This document shows positions 26,676 through 35,422 of a DNA stretch of 53,383 bases, one piece after another. Source of the stretch: Chthoniobacterales bacterium (GTDB lineage Bacteria; Verrucomicrobiota; Verrucomicrobiia; Chthoniobacterales; JACTMZ01). Positions within the stretch are counted from its first letter, which is position 1. Each line of letters starts with the position of its first letter. The position numbers were made by a program, and so were the translations under genes. The notes below the pieces were generated by a model. It was not told the origin of the DNA. It did not search any database and saw only the letters and a program-made list of their open reading frames with translations. The DNA is taken from the NCBI GenBank assembly GCA_014879535.1, contig JACSRX010000009.1:1-53383 (forward strand). The letters run 5' to 3'.

Positions 26676-28967
26676 TCAATCCGGCAAGGGAACGAGTTCC
26701 GCGTGCTGCCCCGTGATGAAGCCTTTGAGCTCCGCGCCTGCGGCATGGAACGTGGCGATGACGGCCCCGCATTGCTGCTGGTCGAAGATCTCGGCACCCG
26801 TGGCGTCGAGGCGGCCGCGAAGCGCCGGTTCGCCGCTGCCATCGCGGAACGGATCGGCGGCCGCGACAATGATGGCCCGGGGCCGGACGGCCTCAAGGAA
26901 CTCGGAGGTGGCGAAGATGTCGTCTCCGTGGCGCCCGAGAACGAGGATGTCGGCACGGAGGTCGCGGGCGCGGAACTCCAGAAGATGCTGTTCGGTGGCC
27001 AGCCCGGCATCCGACATGAGCAACACCCGGAATCCGTTCGTGTCGATACGGATGGCCACCGCTTGGTCGTCGGAAACGCGGGCCTTTTGTGCGGGGCTCG
27101 GGGTCAGAAGGACGAGGGAGGAGCCGTCCCCCAGCGTCACGCGGTCCCCGGGCAGGATCAGCCATTTCGGCTGGCTCCGGGCGCGGAGCAGGTCATGGAC
27201 CGCCTTGCGGGCGGGCGAGCGGTCGCGCAGCACGGAGTCGAGCACGCGCCGCGGGGGGTTGGATGCCAGCACTCCGGGAGCACCGCCGACATGCTCGTTG
27301 TCACCGTGGGTGAGGATGAGTCCGTCGAGACGGCCGACCCCTGCGGATCGCAGGGCGGGCTCGATGATGCGGGCGAAGTCGTAGGCTGTTCCGCTGTCGA
27401 TGAGCCATGCCTTGTGTGGTGTGCGCAGCAATTGCGCGCCACCGGTTGCCAGATCGAATACGGTCAGGCGCGCAGGCGGCTGCATCCATCCGGGGGGCAT
27501 GTGGAACCATGCGCCGGGCAGCGCTGCGGTCCATTGGACGCCCGCGAGAAGCGCGGAAGCCAGACCCCAATTCGTGTGGTTGAATACAGCGGCCAGCCAC
27601 GTGCTGAACAGTCCGCCGACGATGGCCAGCATGGACACGCTGAGAATGGCGAAGGCGACAGGCACGGCGAGCAGGTTGACCGGCACGGCAAGCAGGGGCA
27701 CGAGGTGGAACAGCATGATCGTGAGCGGGAGGCTCCCGACCCATGACGATGTCGAGACGGCGAGGGCAGCAGCTGCCATTCGGCCTGACGAGGCCTGGGA
27801 ACGCTGCCACCGAGTGAAAAGCTTTTGGGGAATGAAGGGATCCGGCCGCAGGCGGACGGCGAGCCAACGGTCGAGAGGCTGGGCAAGCAGGATGATGGAC
27901 GCGACCACGCAGAAGGAGAGCTGGAAGCCCGGCTGGAAAAGCTGGTTGGTGTCGATCCCCAGCAGGACGAGCGCGGCGGCCGCCAAGCTGTTGCCTGCGG
28001 CCGGCGCACGGTCGAGGAGGAAACCTCCGAGTGCAATGGCGATCATTGTCGCCGCGCGGAGGCTCGAGGGTTTTGCCCCCGTGACGAGCGAATAGAAAAA
28101 CAGAAGGGGTATGATGACGAGGATTGCCTGGTGGCGGTTCAGGCCCAACGGACGCAGCACGAACCAGAGCAGAAGCCCGAACATGCCGACATGCAGACCG
28201 CTCACGGCAAACAGGTGCAGTGTTCCGGTCTGCCGGAAGGCGGGAACAAACTCGTCGGCGCCGTCGTCGCGGGCCCCGAGTGTGATTCCTGCGATGACAG
28301 CGCGGATCCCCGGGTCCTGTTCGAGTCCGAGCCCGAGCGTGCGCATGATCCAATCGCGCGTGGCGAGCGCGGCAGCCTTGATCGAGGATCCCCGGTCTCG
28401 GGCGAGAAGCCGGGAATCCTGAGGATATCGGGATCGCAGTTCGAGGAACACTCCCTGCCTCGCCAACCACGCCGCTGCATCGAAGGCCCCTGGATTTCGG
28501 GGGGCACGCGGACGCTCGACGACGCCTTCCACGGTCCACCGGTCCCCGTAGCGGGGGATATCCTCGCCCCGCCAGCGGACCATGATCGTCTGCTCCATGG
28601 CGAAGGTCTGTGTGTCGAGGTTCCATTCTTCCGTGCGCATCCTCGACCGCCACGCATTGCCCGTCTGGACCGGTTCATCGAGGAGGACGCCGGTGACCCG
28701 GGCGGAGTTCGGTGCGGCGGCATCCGCCCAGAGGCGTGCCGGGGCATCCTGCCACTGCCAGGCATGGACTGCCGCGAACGCCCCCGCGGTTGCGAGGACG
28801 GGGGAGATCCATCCGCCGCGCCACAGCATCCGCAAGAGGGCGGCCGCGGAAATGCCGGCTGCGAGCAGGGGCTCGGGGGCGAATCGGTCCGCGATCAGGA
28901 TGCCTGCCACGGCGCTCAGGGCCATTCCTGCCAGCGGCAGGCGCGACGGCGCAGCGGGATTGGTCAT
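26676..28967 (-). CDS. comEC: ComEC/Rec2-family DNA uptake channel
   Basis: 763 residues from the ATG at 28967. In order: an N-terminal hydrophobic region and DUF4131-like OB domain, a central competence domain with many helices ('FRQTGTLHLFAVSGLHVGMFG' is the hallmark, quoted in part), and a C-terminal metallo-beta-lactamase-like domain with 'LILTHGDNEHVGG' (metal motif THxDxxHxGG with Asn at the second Asp position). ComEC transports single-stranded DNA across the inner membrane, so natural transformation is possible here. That is relevant to the integron at the right edge. Full length suggests it is functional. Confidence 0.92.
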   Translation of the reverse strand: MTNPAAPSRLPLAGMALSAVAGILIADRFAPEPLLAAGISAAALLRMLWRGGWISPVLATAGAFAAVHAWQWQDAPARLWADAAAPNSARVTGVLLDEPVQTGNAWRSRMRTEEWNLDTQTFAMEQTIMVRWRGEDIPRYGDRWTVEGVVERPRAPRNPGAFDAAAWLARQGVFLELRSRYPQDSRLLARDRGSSIKAAALATRDWIMRTLGLGLEQDPGIRAVIAGITLGARDDGADEFVPAFRQTGTLHLFAVSGLHVGMFGLLLWFVLRPLGLNRHQAILVIIPLLFFYSLVTGAKPSSLRAATMIAIALGGFLLDRAPAAGNSLAAAALVLLGIDTNQLFQPGFQLSFCVVASIILLAQPLDRWLAVRLRPDPFIPQKLFTRWQRSQASSGRMAAAALAVSTSSWVGSLPLTIMLFHLVPLLAVPVNLLAVPVAFAILSVSMLAIVGGLFSTWLAAVFNHTNWGLASALLAGVQWTAALPGAWFHMPPGWMQPPARLTVFDLATGGAQLLRTPHKAWLIDSGTAYDFARIIEPALRSAGVGRLDGLILTHGDNEHVGGAPGVLASNPPRRVLDSVLRDRSPARKAVHDLLRARSQPKWLILPGDRVTLGDGSSLVLLTPSPAQKARVSDDQAVAIRIDTNGFRVLLMSDAGLATEQHLLEFRARDLRADILVLGRHGDDIFATSEFLEAVRPRAIIVAAADPFRDGSGEPALRGRLDATGAEIFDQQQCGAVIATFHAAGAELKGFITGQHAELVPLPD

Positions 28968-29031
28968 CGTTGCGGTTGTAAAAGCAGAGGCCGCTTCCCG
29001 CAACCCTCGCGGCCGGAGGGCACCGGCCGGG

Positions 29032-29592
29032 TTATTGTCCGGTGAACTTCAGCAGGGCCAGCTCGCTGCGCTGGTCGTCGTCGAAATAAAACCGCACGGC
29101 ACCGTCGCGTCCGCGGAGATCCTCATGCACGGCGGCGCTCGCCCGGCGCGAGTGGATCTGGTGGATCCCGGGGTGAACCCGCTGGTAGGGGACGCCCCAC
29201 GCCTCGACCAGCCGGCAGTTGGCGCAATGCAGCGTGAAATATTCCTCCATGCCCGCGCGGTCGAGCACATGGTATTCGACATTCTCGAGCAGCTCGACGG
29301 TCTCGTAGTCGAAGAACCCGAGCGGATAAAGTCCGCGTGGGGGCAGGTGTGTCCAGCGCCACCGCAGCGTGCCGAGCCGGATGCGCGGATCGTGGCCCGC
29401 CACGCGGTTGCGGAAGGACAGGGTGTTGATCGAGAGGGTGACCGGCGTGCCCAGCCTCGCATCGAGGGTCACGAACACATGATCGATGTTCTCCTCGCGG
29501 GCGGAATTCTCCAACTCGACATCGACGACCGAGCCGACGACGCGGACCAGCGGTGTGGAGGGGAAAGCGATCCCCGTCGCACGCGCAGGCAT
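29032..29592 (-). CDS. Conserved-looking protein of unknown function
   Basis: 186 residues from the ATG at 29592, which has AGGAAG upstream and begins 10 nt after the lipoprotein gene's stop. It is predicted soluble and beta-rich with charged loops. A single CxxC (HCANC) lies in the middle, and the sequence ends '...RFYFDDDQRSELALLKFTGQ'. No signal peptide or family is recognised. Its GC content and codon use match its neighbours, so it looks native. It is probably co-transcribed with the lipoprotein gene. Confidence 0.6.
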   Translation of the reverse strand: MPARATGIAFPSTPLVRVVGSVVDVELENSAREENIDHVFVTLDARLGTPVTLSINTLSFRNRVAGHDPRIRLGTLRWRWTHLPPRGLYPLGFFDYETVELLENVEYHVLDRAGMEEYFTLHCANCRLVEAWGVPYQRVHPGIHQIHSRRASAAVHEDLRGRDGAVRFYFDDDQRSELALLKFTGQ

Positions 29593-29602
29593 GGGGTGCT
29601 TC

Positions 29603-30082
29603 CTATTCTGACGAGAACGGGCTGTAGAGCGACTCTTCGTAACCGGAATTGAAGAAAGTATCCACCTCCGGGGGCGCGTAGGCAAACGGTGCCTCAAGGT
29701 TGTAGCGATCGTCGGTGTAATACGGGTGGTTCTGCGGGACGGCATGAGGGCCCTTGCCGTAGAAGTTATACGAGCGCTGCATGTAGCTGATCACCGGAGC
29801 CGGGGTTCCCGCCGCGCGCAGGGTGCTGATGTCGGTGTTGCTGAGGTTGTAGGCCTTGCGCGTGCTCTGCATATAGCTGACCAGCCCCGGTCCGGGCACT
29901 CCCTTTCCGGCGGCTTCCGCCACTTGGGAAACACTGAGGGGAAGCCCCTCGCGGACCTTGTCCACGGTGAGGGCGGAGACGCCGCGCGAGGAGAATTCGT
30001 TGAGGATTTTCGGATCAACCTGGGATTGATTGGTGGCGCATCCGGTGACGGCCAGGACAAGCAGCAGGGCGAGGAACTTCAT
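29603..30082 (-). CDS. Putative lipoprotein
   Basis: 159 residues starting MKFLALLLVLAVTGCATNQ, with a lipobox (AVTG-C at position 15) at the end of the hydrophobic stretch, so it is probably lipidated after cleavage. The mature part has two short similar segments, 'VSQVAEAAGKGVPGPGLVSYMQST' and 'DISTLRAAGTPAPVISYMQRS' (core patterns only). Such repeats occur in small secreted proteins of unknown role. The start at 30082 is set by the signal peptide. Confidence 0.75.
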   Translation of the reverse strand: MKFLALLLVLAVTGCATNQSQVDPKILNEFSSRGVSALTVDKVREGLPLSVSQVAEAAGKGVPGPGLVSYMQSTRKAYNLSNTDISTLRAAGTPAPVISYMQRSYNFYGKGPHAVPQNHPYYTDDRYNLEAPFAYAPPEVDTFFNSGYEESLYSPFSSE

Positions 30083-30144
30083 ATGCGCGGCATGGTGTCC
30101 GGCAGCCCGCCTCTTGGCAAATGCAAAACCCCCCCGGAAATCGC

Positions 30145-30173
30145 TTGCCACAGGGCGCCACGTTGCGTAAGGT
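30145..30173 (+). promoter_or_regulatory. Probable promoter of rplU-rpmA
   Basis: TTGCCA (30145-30150), a 17-nt spacer and TAAGGT (30168-30173) form a sigma-70-type pair ending 27 nt before the rplU start codon. An AGGAG ribosome site lies at about 30189-30193. It is divergent from the lipoprotein gene. Confidence 0.5.
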
Positions 30174-30200
30174 GGCCGACCCTTTTACAGGAGTAATTCT

Positions 30201-30518
30201 ATGGCTTACGCAATTATCCAGACCGGCGGCCGCCAGTTCCGCGTGCAACCCGGCGATGTGGTCGACGTCGAGCTGCTCGGCGCCGAGGCCGGGCAGAAAA
30301 CGTCATTCGACGAGGTGCTGCTGGCGGCGGACGATTCCGGCGTCAAGATCGGCACCCCGCTGATCAAGGGCGCTTCGGTCAAGGCCGAGGTCATCGAGGA
30401 GGGCCGCAAGGCGCCGAAGGTCGTTTCTTTCAAGTTCCGCCGCCGCAAAGGATACCACCGCACGGTCGGCCATCGGCAGAAGCTCACCCGCGTGAAAGTC
30501 GGCGAGATCCTCGCCTAA
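30201..30518 (+). CDS. rplU: 50S ribosomal protein L21
   Basis: 105 residues, normal length. Start [15 protein letters not shown] and end '[28 protein letters not shown]' (core only) are the L21 signatures. L21 binds 23S rRNA in the large subunit. An AGGAG ribosome site is 7-8 nt upstream. rpmA follows 15 nt later, the standard rplU-rpmA pair. Confidence 0.98.
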   Translation: MAYAIIQTGGRQFRVQPGDVVDVELLGAEAGQKTSFDEVLLAADDSGVKIGTPLIKGASVKAEVIEEGRKAPKVVSFKFRRRKGYHRTVGHRQKLTRVKVGEILA

Positions 30519-30533
30519 CCAACCCACCCGCAT

Positions 30534-30785
30534 ATGGCCCATAAAAAAGGACAAGGCAGTGTCAAGAACGGCCGCGACAGCGTCAGCAAGCGTCTCGGCG
30601 TGAAAAAATTCGGCGGCCAGGAGGTTCTGGCCGGCAACATCCTCATCCGCCAGCGCGGCCGCAAATTCGTGCCCGGTCGCAACGTCGGCCTCGGCCGCGA
30701 TTTCACGCTTTTTGCGCTGGAAAGCGGCAAGGTGGAGTTCGACCGCGGCGGTCGCCGTGTCAACGTCGTCCCGGCGGCCAACTGA
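30534..30785 (+). CDS. rpmA: 50S ribosomal protein L27
   Basis: 83 residues beginning [16 protein letters not shown], then '[20 protein letters not shown]' and '[18 protein letters not shown]', the L27 core near the peptidyl-transferase centre. The N-terminus starts directly with the mature tail (AHKKGQGS), with no Firmicutes-type leader. The usual obg gene does not follow; a terminator does. Confidence 0.98.
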   Translation: MAHKKGQGSVKNGRDSVSKRLGVKKFGGQEVLAGNILIRQRGRKFVPGRNVGLGRDFTLFALESGKVEFDRGGRRVNVVPAAN

Positions 30786-30804
30786 CCGATTTCCTCCTCG
30801 GGAA

Positions 30805-30838
30805 AGACCGGAGCCCGTTTGGGTTCCGGTCTTTTTTT
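30805..30838 (+). terminator. Rho-independent terminator of rplU-rpmA
   Basis: AGACCGGA-g-CCC, GTTT loop, GGG-t-TCCGGTCT, then seven T residues. It starts 20 nt after the rpmA stop. Confidence 0.93.
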
Positions 30839-30909
30839 CGGCCCGGCACCGCGCCGGCGCGCAAATCTGGGATTGCCGCGGAAGGCGTCCGTTTGAATGA
30901 TGCGTGGCA

Positions 30910-31569
30910 ATGCTTGAATTGATGCAAAAAGGGGGGCCCGTCATGTGGGTGATCCTCGCCTTGAGCGTGTTGGGGTTGGCGGTGTTTCTGGAGCGTCTGG
31001 TCTTTTTGCACCGCGTGCAGATCCGGGTGGGCGAATTTCTCCGCGGGTTGGCGAATCTCGTGCGCGAGGACCGTTTTGACGAGGCGCGCCGGCAGTGCCT
31101 GTCCACTCCGGGTCCGGCGGCAAGGGTGGCCTTGAGCGCGGTGCTGGCGCGCGAGGCGCCGCGCGAGGAACTGCGCGACATCGTGCAGGAGGCTGGCCAG
31201 CTGGAGGTGCCCCGGCTGGAGCGGCACATGCTCCTCCTCCACCTGGTGGCTTACGCGGCGCCCCTGCTCGGTCTGCTCGGCACGGTGCTCGGCCTGCTCG
31301 AGGCGTTTTATCTGGTCTCCTCGCAGGGTGGATACGCCACGGTTGCCGATCTTTCGGGGGCCGTTTACCAGAGCCTGATCTCGGCGGCGGCCGGTCTCGC
31401 CGTTGCCATAGCCGCGCTGGCCGCGGTCACCTACCTCTCTTCCCGGGTCAAGGACTTGCTGCACGACATGGAGCGGACAGGAATCGAGATGGTGAACCTT
31501 CTGAAGAACCGGATGCTGCCCGCTGCGGAAATACTTGCAGAGGACAGCGTGCCCGCCGACGAGGGATGA
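30910..31569 (+). CDS. MotA/TolQ/ExbB-family proton channel protein (second cluster)
   Basis: 219 residues. The N-terminal helix '[22 protein letters not shown]', the long cytoplasmic loop with conserved Arg, and the two C-terminal helices around '[20 protein letters not shown]' and '[21 protein letters not shown]' identify the family. The ATG at 30910 is preferred over a GTG six bases upstream. It overlaps its ExbD partner in an ATGA and heads a four-gene chain through 32925. It lacks the long periplasmic leader of the copy at 14382. Confidence 0.9.
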   Translation: MLELMQKGGPVMWVILALSVLGLAVFLERLVFLHRVQIRVGEFLRGLANLVREDRFDEARRQCLSTPGPAARVALSAVLAREAPREELRDIVQEAGQLEVPRLERHMLLLHLVAYAAPLLGLLGTVLGLLEAFYLVSSQGGYATVADLSGAVYQSLISAAAGLAVAIAALAAVTYLSSRVKDLLHDMERTGIEMVNLLKNRMLPAAEILAEDSVPADEG

Positions 31570-31973
31570 AGCTCGACTCGACGGTGCGCTTGCAGGGGTG
31601 GGTGCCGGTGCTGGCGGCTTCCGTCACGGTGGTGCTGTTGCTTGTGTATTTTCTCCTGCTGTCCACGACATTCCTGCTTCAGCCCGGAATCGCCGTCGAG
31701 TTGCCGCCCTCGCGATTTCTTCTGCCGGCGATGCAGGATCCGCTCGTGGTCGCCATCACCGGGGATCCCGGAGCTGCGATTTACTTCGAGGACCGCGTGG
31801 TGGAGCCGGACCACCTTGTCGCCCGTTTGGAGGCCCGCCGCACCGTGTCGCGCCAGGTCGTGATCACCGCCGATGGCAATGCGCCGAATGCCCTTGTGGC
31901 CAAGGTCACGGAATTGGCGCTCGCAAACGGATTTTCGGTGGCCTTGGCCGCGGCACGGCCACCCCAGCCATGA
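31566..31973 (+). CDS. ExbD/TolR-family protein (second cluster)
   Basis: 135 residues: a short N-terminus ([12 protein letters not shown]), one transmembrane helix (VPVLAASVTVVLLLVYFLLL), then a periplasmic domain 'GIAVELPPSRFLLPAMQ...VITADGNAPNALVAKV'. The usual Asp of the ExbD transmembrane helix (PMIDM...) is absent; the segment reads LAASVTVVLLLVYF. This may mean a non-motile or differently powered partner. It overlaps both neighbours in ATGA. Confidence 0.82.
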   Translation: MKLDSTVRLQGWVPVLAASVTVVLLLVYFLLLSTTFLLQPGIAVELPPSRFLLPAMQDPLVVAITGDPGAAIYFEDRVVEPDHLVARLEARRTVSRQVVITADGNAPNALVAKVTELALANGFSVALAAARPPQP

Positions 31974-32689
31974 TGCTTGCCGAGCGGCTGCTGCACGTTT
32001 TCCACTGGCCGGCCAAGCACCAGATACGCCTGCTGCTGCCGGCAATGGTCCTCGCGTCGCTCCTGGTGCACGCCGCCGGCATATACCTGGTCCGGGCCCC
32101 GGCTCCGGCCCGGGAGATCGCGCTGCCCCCCCTTCCGGCGAAGATCGGGTTGCTGCCCGTTGCCGACTCCGTGCTGCTGGCGGCCCGCGATCCCTCGTGG
32201 ATCCGGCCAGGACGATTTCGCGACCGTATGCTTCCCGCGCCACCAGTCCGGCGCATGTGGCGGGCATTGGATTCCGATCTGCCTCCTCTTGTTCCTGTTC
32301 CGCCGGAAGTCCTCCCACAGACGTGGGTGCCCTCGCTTCCCCCCTTGGCGGACTCCCCGCGGTTTGAACCCGGGATGCGGCCCGCGGCGCCGGAGTTGGC
32401 GCCGCTCACCGCGCGCTTCGACCAAGGCGGTCCGGCGGTCACCGAGGATGTGTTGTCGCGTCTTCGCTCGGCAGCTCCCCTGCAACCTCCGGGGGTGGCA
32501 ACCGAGTTGCTCGTGGTGCTTGATCCCGCCGGCGAGGCCCGGCATGTCTGGCTCCTGCGCAGCTGCGGTGTGCCTGCGCTGGATTTTTCCGCGCGCAGGG
32601 CCGTCCAGCTTTCGCGCTTCGGGCCGTCCGCGCAGGGCCATCGCGGCGTGCTGAGGATCAACTGGGGGGTGGGAGGGCCGAAACCGTGA
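31970..32689 (+). CDS. TonB-like energy-transduction protein
   Basis: 239 residues. A single N-terminal helix (LLLPAMVLASLLVHAAGIYLV) is followed by a long proline-rich periplasmic linker and a C-terminal domain resembling TonB_C ('ELLVVLDPAGEARHVWLLRS', 'GVPALDFSARRAVQLSRFGP'). The architecture and its place after ExbB and ExbD give the call. Starts ATG-ATG at 31970/31973; the first overlaps the ExbD stop. It overlaps the next gene in GTGA. Confidence 0.78.
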   Translation: MMLAERLLHVFHWPAKHQIRLLLPAMVLASLLVHAAGIYLVRAPAPAREIALPPLPAKIGLLPVADSVLLAARDPSWIRPGRFRDRMLPAPPVRRMWRALDSDLPPLVPVPPEVLPQTWVPSLPPLADSPRFEPGMRPAAPELAPLTARFDQGGPAVTEDVLSRLRSAAPLQPPGVATELLVVLDPAGEARHVWLLRSCGVPALDFSARRAVQLSRFGPSAQGHRGVLRINWGVGGPKP

Positions 32690-32925
32690 TCCGGGCGGAG
32701 ATCTTCGTCCTCCCGCTGCTTTACGCGGGTGTTTTCCTTGCTGCGGTCCTCGCGCTTTGGCTACTCTCCGAGTGGAAACGGTCAAGGCGCAGACGGAAGG
32801 AGTTACGCCGCCTGTGCCAATGTCGGCTTTGCGCGGCGTGGATCCGGCATGGAGAAAACGAGGATCTTTTCACATGCCCGTCCTGCGGTGCGCTCAACGA
32901 ACCAAACCTTCTCAACGACATCTAA
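32686..32925 (+). CDS. Small membrane-anchored zinc-ribbon protein
   Basis: 79 residues from a GTG that overlaps the TonB-like stop (GTGA). One transmembrane helix (LPLLYAGVFLAAVLALWLL) is followed by a basic Arg-rich stop-transfer and a cytoplasmic zinc ribbon with Cys pairs CQCRLC and CPSCG. Such proteins occur in PVC ExbBD clusters. The role is unknown; it ends the four-gene chain. Confidence 0.7.
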   Translation: MIRAEIFVLPLLYAGVFLAAVLALWLLSEWKRSRRRRKELRRLCQCRLCAAWIRHGENEDLFTCPSCGALNEPNLLNDI

Positions 32926-32931
32926 AACATC

Positions 32932-34107
32932 ATGGGCATGTGGATCGGACGGAACCGCAAAGCGCGGGTGACTTACGGATTCGACGAAATCGCACTGGTG
33001 CCGGGTGCGGTGACCATCAATCCCAACGAGGTTGACATCACCTGGCAGATCCCGCGGCCCGACGGCGGGGCGATCAAGCTGGCTCTGCCGGTCCTTGCCA
33101 GCGCCATGGACGGCGTGGTGGATGCGAGGTTTGCCATCGCCATGGGCAAGCTCGGCGGTTTGGCCGTGCTCAATCTGGAGGGCGTGCAGGTGCGCTACGA
33201 GGATGCCGATGCCGTGCTGGCGGAGGTGCTGGCGGAGGACAAGGACACGGTCACCGCCCTTTTGCAGAAGATTTACCAGGAACCGGTCAAGGAGGAGCTC
33301 ATCGGGCGCCGCATCCGTGAGATCAAGGAAGCCGGTGTCATCGCGGCGGTCAGCGCCATCCCGCAGAAGGCCGAGCGTTGCGGAGCCATCGCGCAGGAGG
33401 CCGGTGTCGATGTGTTCGTCGTGCAGAGCACGGTTTCGACGGCGCGGCACATTTCCACGGAATACAAGATGCTCGATCTGGCCGAATTCTGCCGCGGGAT
33501 GAAATGCCCTGTCATCGTCGGCAACACGGTCACTTACGGGACGACGCTGGAGATCATGGAATGCGGGGTCTCGGGCGTGCTGGTCGGCGTGGGTCCCGGC
33601 GCGGCCTGCACCTCGCGTGGCGTCCTCGGATTGGGTGTTCCTCAGGTCACGGCGACGGTTGATTGCGCCGCGGCGCGCGATGCGAACTTCAAGAAGACCG
33701 GTCGCTACGTCCCGATCATCACCGACGGGGGGATGAGCAAGGGCGGCGATGTCTGCAAGGCGCTGGCCTGCGGCGCGGATGCGGTCATGGTCGGCAGTGC
33801 TTTCGCCAAGGCCGAGGAGGCGCCGGGCCGAGGGTTCCACTGGGGCATGGCGACCCCCCATGCGAATCTTCCCCGCGGAACCCGGATCAAGGTGGGGGTT
33901 TCCGGCACTCTCGAGCAGATTTTGTTCGGGCCCGCGGTGGTGGACGATGGCAGCCAGAATCTCATCGGGGCCATCACCACCTGCATGGGCAACGTGGGTG
34001 CGGCTGATCTGGGGGAATTCCAAGAAACGGAAATCATCATTGCTCCCTCGATCAAATCGGAGGGCAAGCTCTTCCAGATGGTGCAGAACGTGGGGATGGC
34101 GCGCTGA
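32932..34107 (+). CDS. guaB3: GuaB3-type IMP dehydrogenase-family protein
   Basis: 391 residues, TIM barrel without the CBS domains of normal GuaB (~490 aa). 'FDEIALVPG', 'LPVLASAMDGVVD' and the catalytic loop 'GVGPGAACTSRGVLG' (Cys226) fit GuaB3, the actinobacterial/cyanobacterial paralogue. In cyanobacteria GuaB3 has been reported to act as a GMP reductase rather than an IMP dehydrogenase; which it is here cannot be read. It belongs to purine-nucleotide balance. The start at 32932 lies 6 nt after the zinc-ribbon stop. Confidence 0.85.
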   Translation: MGMWIGRNRKARVTYGFDEIALVPGAVTINPNEVDITWQIPRPDGGAIKLALPVLASAMDGVVDARFAIAMGKLGGLAVLNLEGVQVRYEDADAVLAEVLAEDKDTVTALLQKIYQEPVKEELIGRRIREIKEAGVIAAVSAIPQKAERCGAIAQEAGVDVFVVQSTVSTARHISTEYKMLDLAEFCRGMKCPVIVGNTVTYGTTLEIMECGVSGVLVGVGPGAACTSRGVLGLGVPQVTATVDCAAARDANFKKTGRYVPIITDGGMSKGGDVCKALACGADAVMVGSAFAKAEEAPGRGFHWGMATPHANLPRGTRIKVGVSGTLEQILFGPAVVDDGSQNLIGAITTCMGNVGAADLGEFQETEIIIAPSIKSEGKLFQMVQNVGMAR

Positions 34108-34171
34108 TGAGGGGGCGATTTGCGCCTCGCCAAGCCTTGCCGGGGTGCGTTACGAGTTTAACCTTTGATTT

Positions 34172-35416
34172 ATGAGCGAACGGCGCGTCGTCATCACAGG
34201 CATCGGGGTGGTCAGTCCGGTGGGCAACGATTTGCAGACTTTCTGGGAAAGTCTCAAGTCGGGCCGCAGCGGCATCAGGCGCTTCACGGCTTTTGATTCG
34301 GAGAAATTCGACTGCAAGATTGCGGGCGAGGTGACCGGCTTCGAGGCGGCGCCCTTCTACAAGACGCCCAAGGACGTGAAGCGCACCGACCGCTACACCC
34401 AGCTGGCGGTTGCCGCCACGAAGATGAGCCTGGAAGACTCGGGTCTCGATCTTGATGCCATCGACCGTGACCGGGCCGGCGTCATGATCGGCAGCGGCGT
34501 TGGCGGCTTGGCAACCATGGAGGAACAGGTCGCCAAGACGTTGACGCGCGGTCCGGACCGCACGTCGCCGTTCATGATCGCGATGATGATCAGCAACATG
34601 GCCAGCGGTTTCGTTTCCATGGAGCACGGGCTGCGCGGCCCGAACATGGCCATCGTCACGGCCTGTGCCACGGCCAACCACTGCATGGGTGAGGCATGGC
34701 GCATCATCAAATTCGGCGATGCCGACGTGATGCTCACCGGTGGCAGCGAGGCATGCATCGTTCCCGTGGGTATGGCGGGGTTTTCCGCCATGCGGGCGAT
34801 GAGTGTGCGCAATGACGAGCCCGAGAAGGCTTCCCGCCCGTTCGACAAGGATCGTGACGGCTTCGTCATGGGCGAAGGCGCCGGGGTGCTGATCCTCGAG
34901 GAATACGAGCACGCGAAAAAGCGCGGGGCGAAGATCTACTGCGAAGTTGTCGGCTACGGTCTCACCGCCGATGCCTACCACATGACCGCTCCTTCGCCGG
35001 AAGGCGAGGGGGCGGCGCGCTGCATGCGCATGGCCCTTAACCACGCCAAGCTCAATCCTGAGGATGTCGATTACATCAACGCCCACGGGACCTCCACGCC
35101 CATCGGGGATGCCTGTGAGACCAAGGCGGTGAAGGCGGCCTTCGGGGCGCACGCGCACAACGGCCTCCTCGTCAGCTCCACCAAATCCATGACAGGCCAC
35201 CTGCTCGGTGCCGCCGGCGCCGTGGAGATGGCCGCCTGTGTGATGGCCATGCAGGACGGCATCGTGCCCCCGACCATCAATCTCGACAATCCCGACCCCG
35301 AGTGCGACCTCGATTACGTGCCGAACAAGGCCCGGGAGCACAAGGTGAGGGTGGCGATCAGCAATTCGTTCGGCTTCGGGGGCCACAACTCCTCCGTTCT
35401 GATCAAGGCAATTTGA
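34172..35416 (+). CDS. fabF: Beta-ketoacyl-ACP synthase II
   Basis: 414 residues, the standard FabF length. The catalytic triad is Cys165 ('[13 protein letters not shown]'), His305 ('[13 protein letters not shown]') and His343 ('[17 protein letters not shown]'). The N-terminus '[17 protein letters not shown]' is typical. It condenses malonyl-ACP with growing acyl-ACP in fatty-acid elongation. acpP and fabG are not next to it. There is no Shine-Dalgarno in front of the ATG. The 64-nt gap from guaB3 can hold a promoter. Confidence 0.95.
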   Translation: MSERRVVITGIGVVSPVGNDLQTFWESLKSGRSGIRRFTAFDSEKFDCKIAGEVTGFEAAPFYKTPKDVKRTDRYTQLAVAATKMSLEDSGLDLDAIDRDRAGVMIGSGVGGLATMEEQVAKTLTRGPDRTSPFMIAMMISNMASGFVSMEHGLRGPNMAIVTACATANHCMGEAWRIIKFGDADVMLTGGSEACIVPVGMAGFSAMRAMSVRNDEPEKASRPFDKDRDGFVMGEGAGVLILEEYEHAKKRGAKIYCEVVGYGLTADAYHMTAPSPEGEGAARCMRMALNHAKLNPEDVDYINAHGTSTPIGDACETKAVKAAFGAHAHNGLLVSSTKSMTGHLLGAAGAVEMAACVMAMQDGIVPPTINLDNPDPECDLDYVPNKAREHKVRVAISNSFGFGGHNSSVLIKAI

Positions 35417-35422
35417 CCGGCC

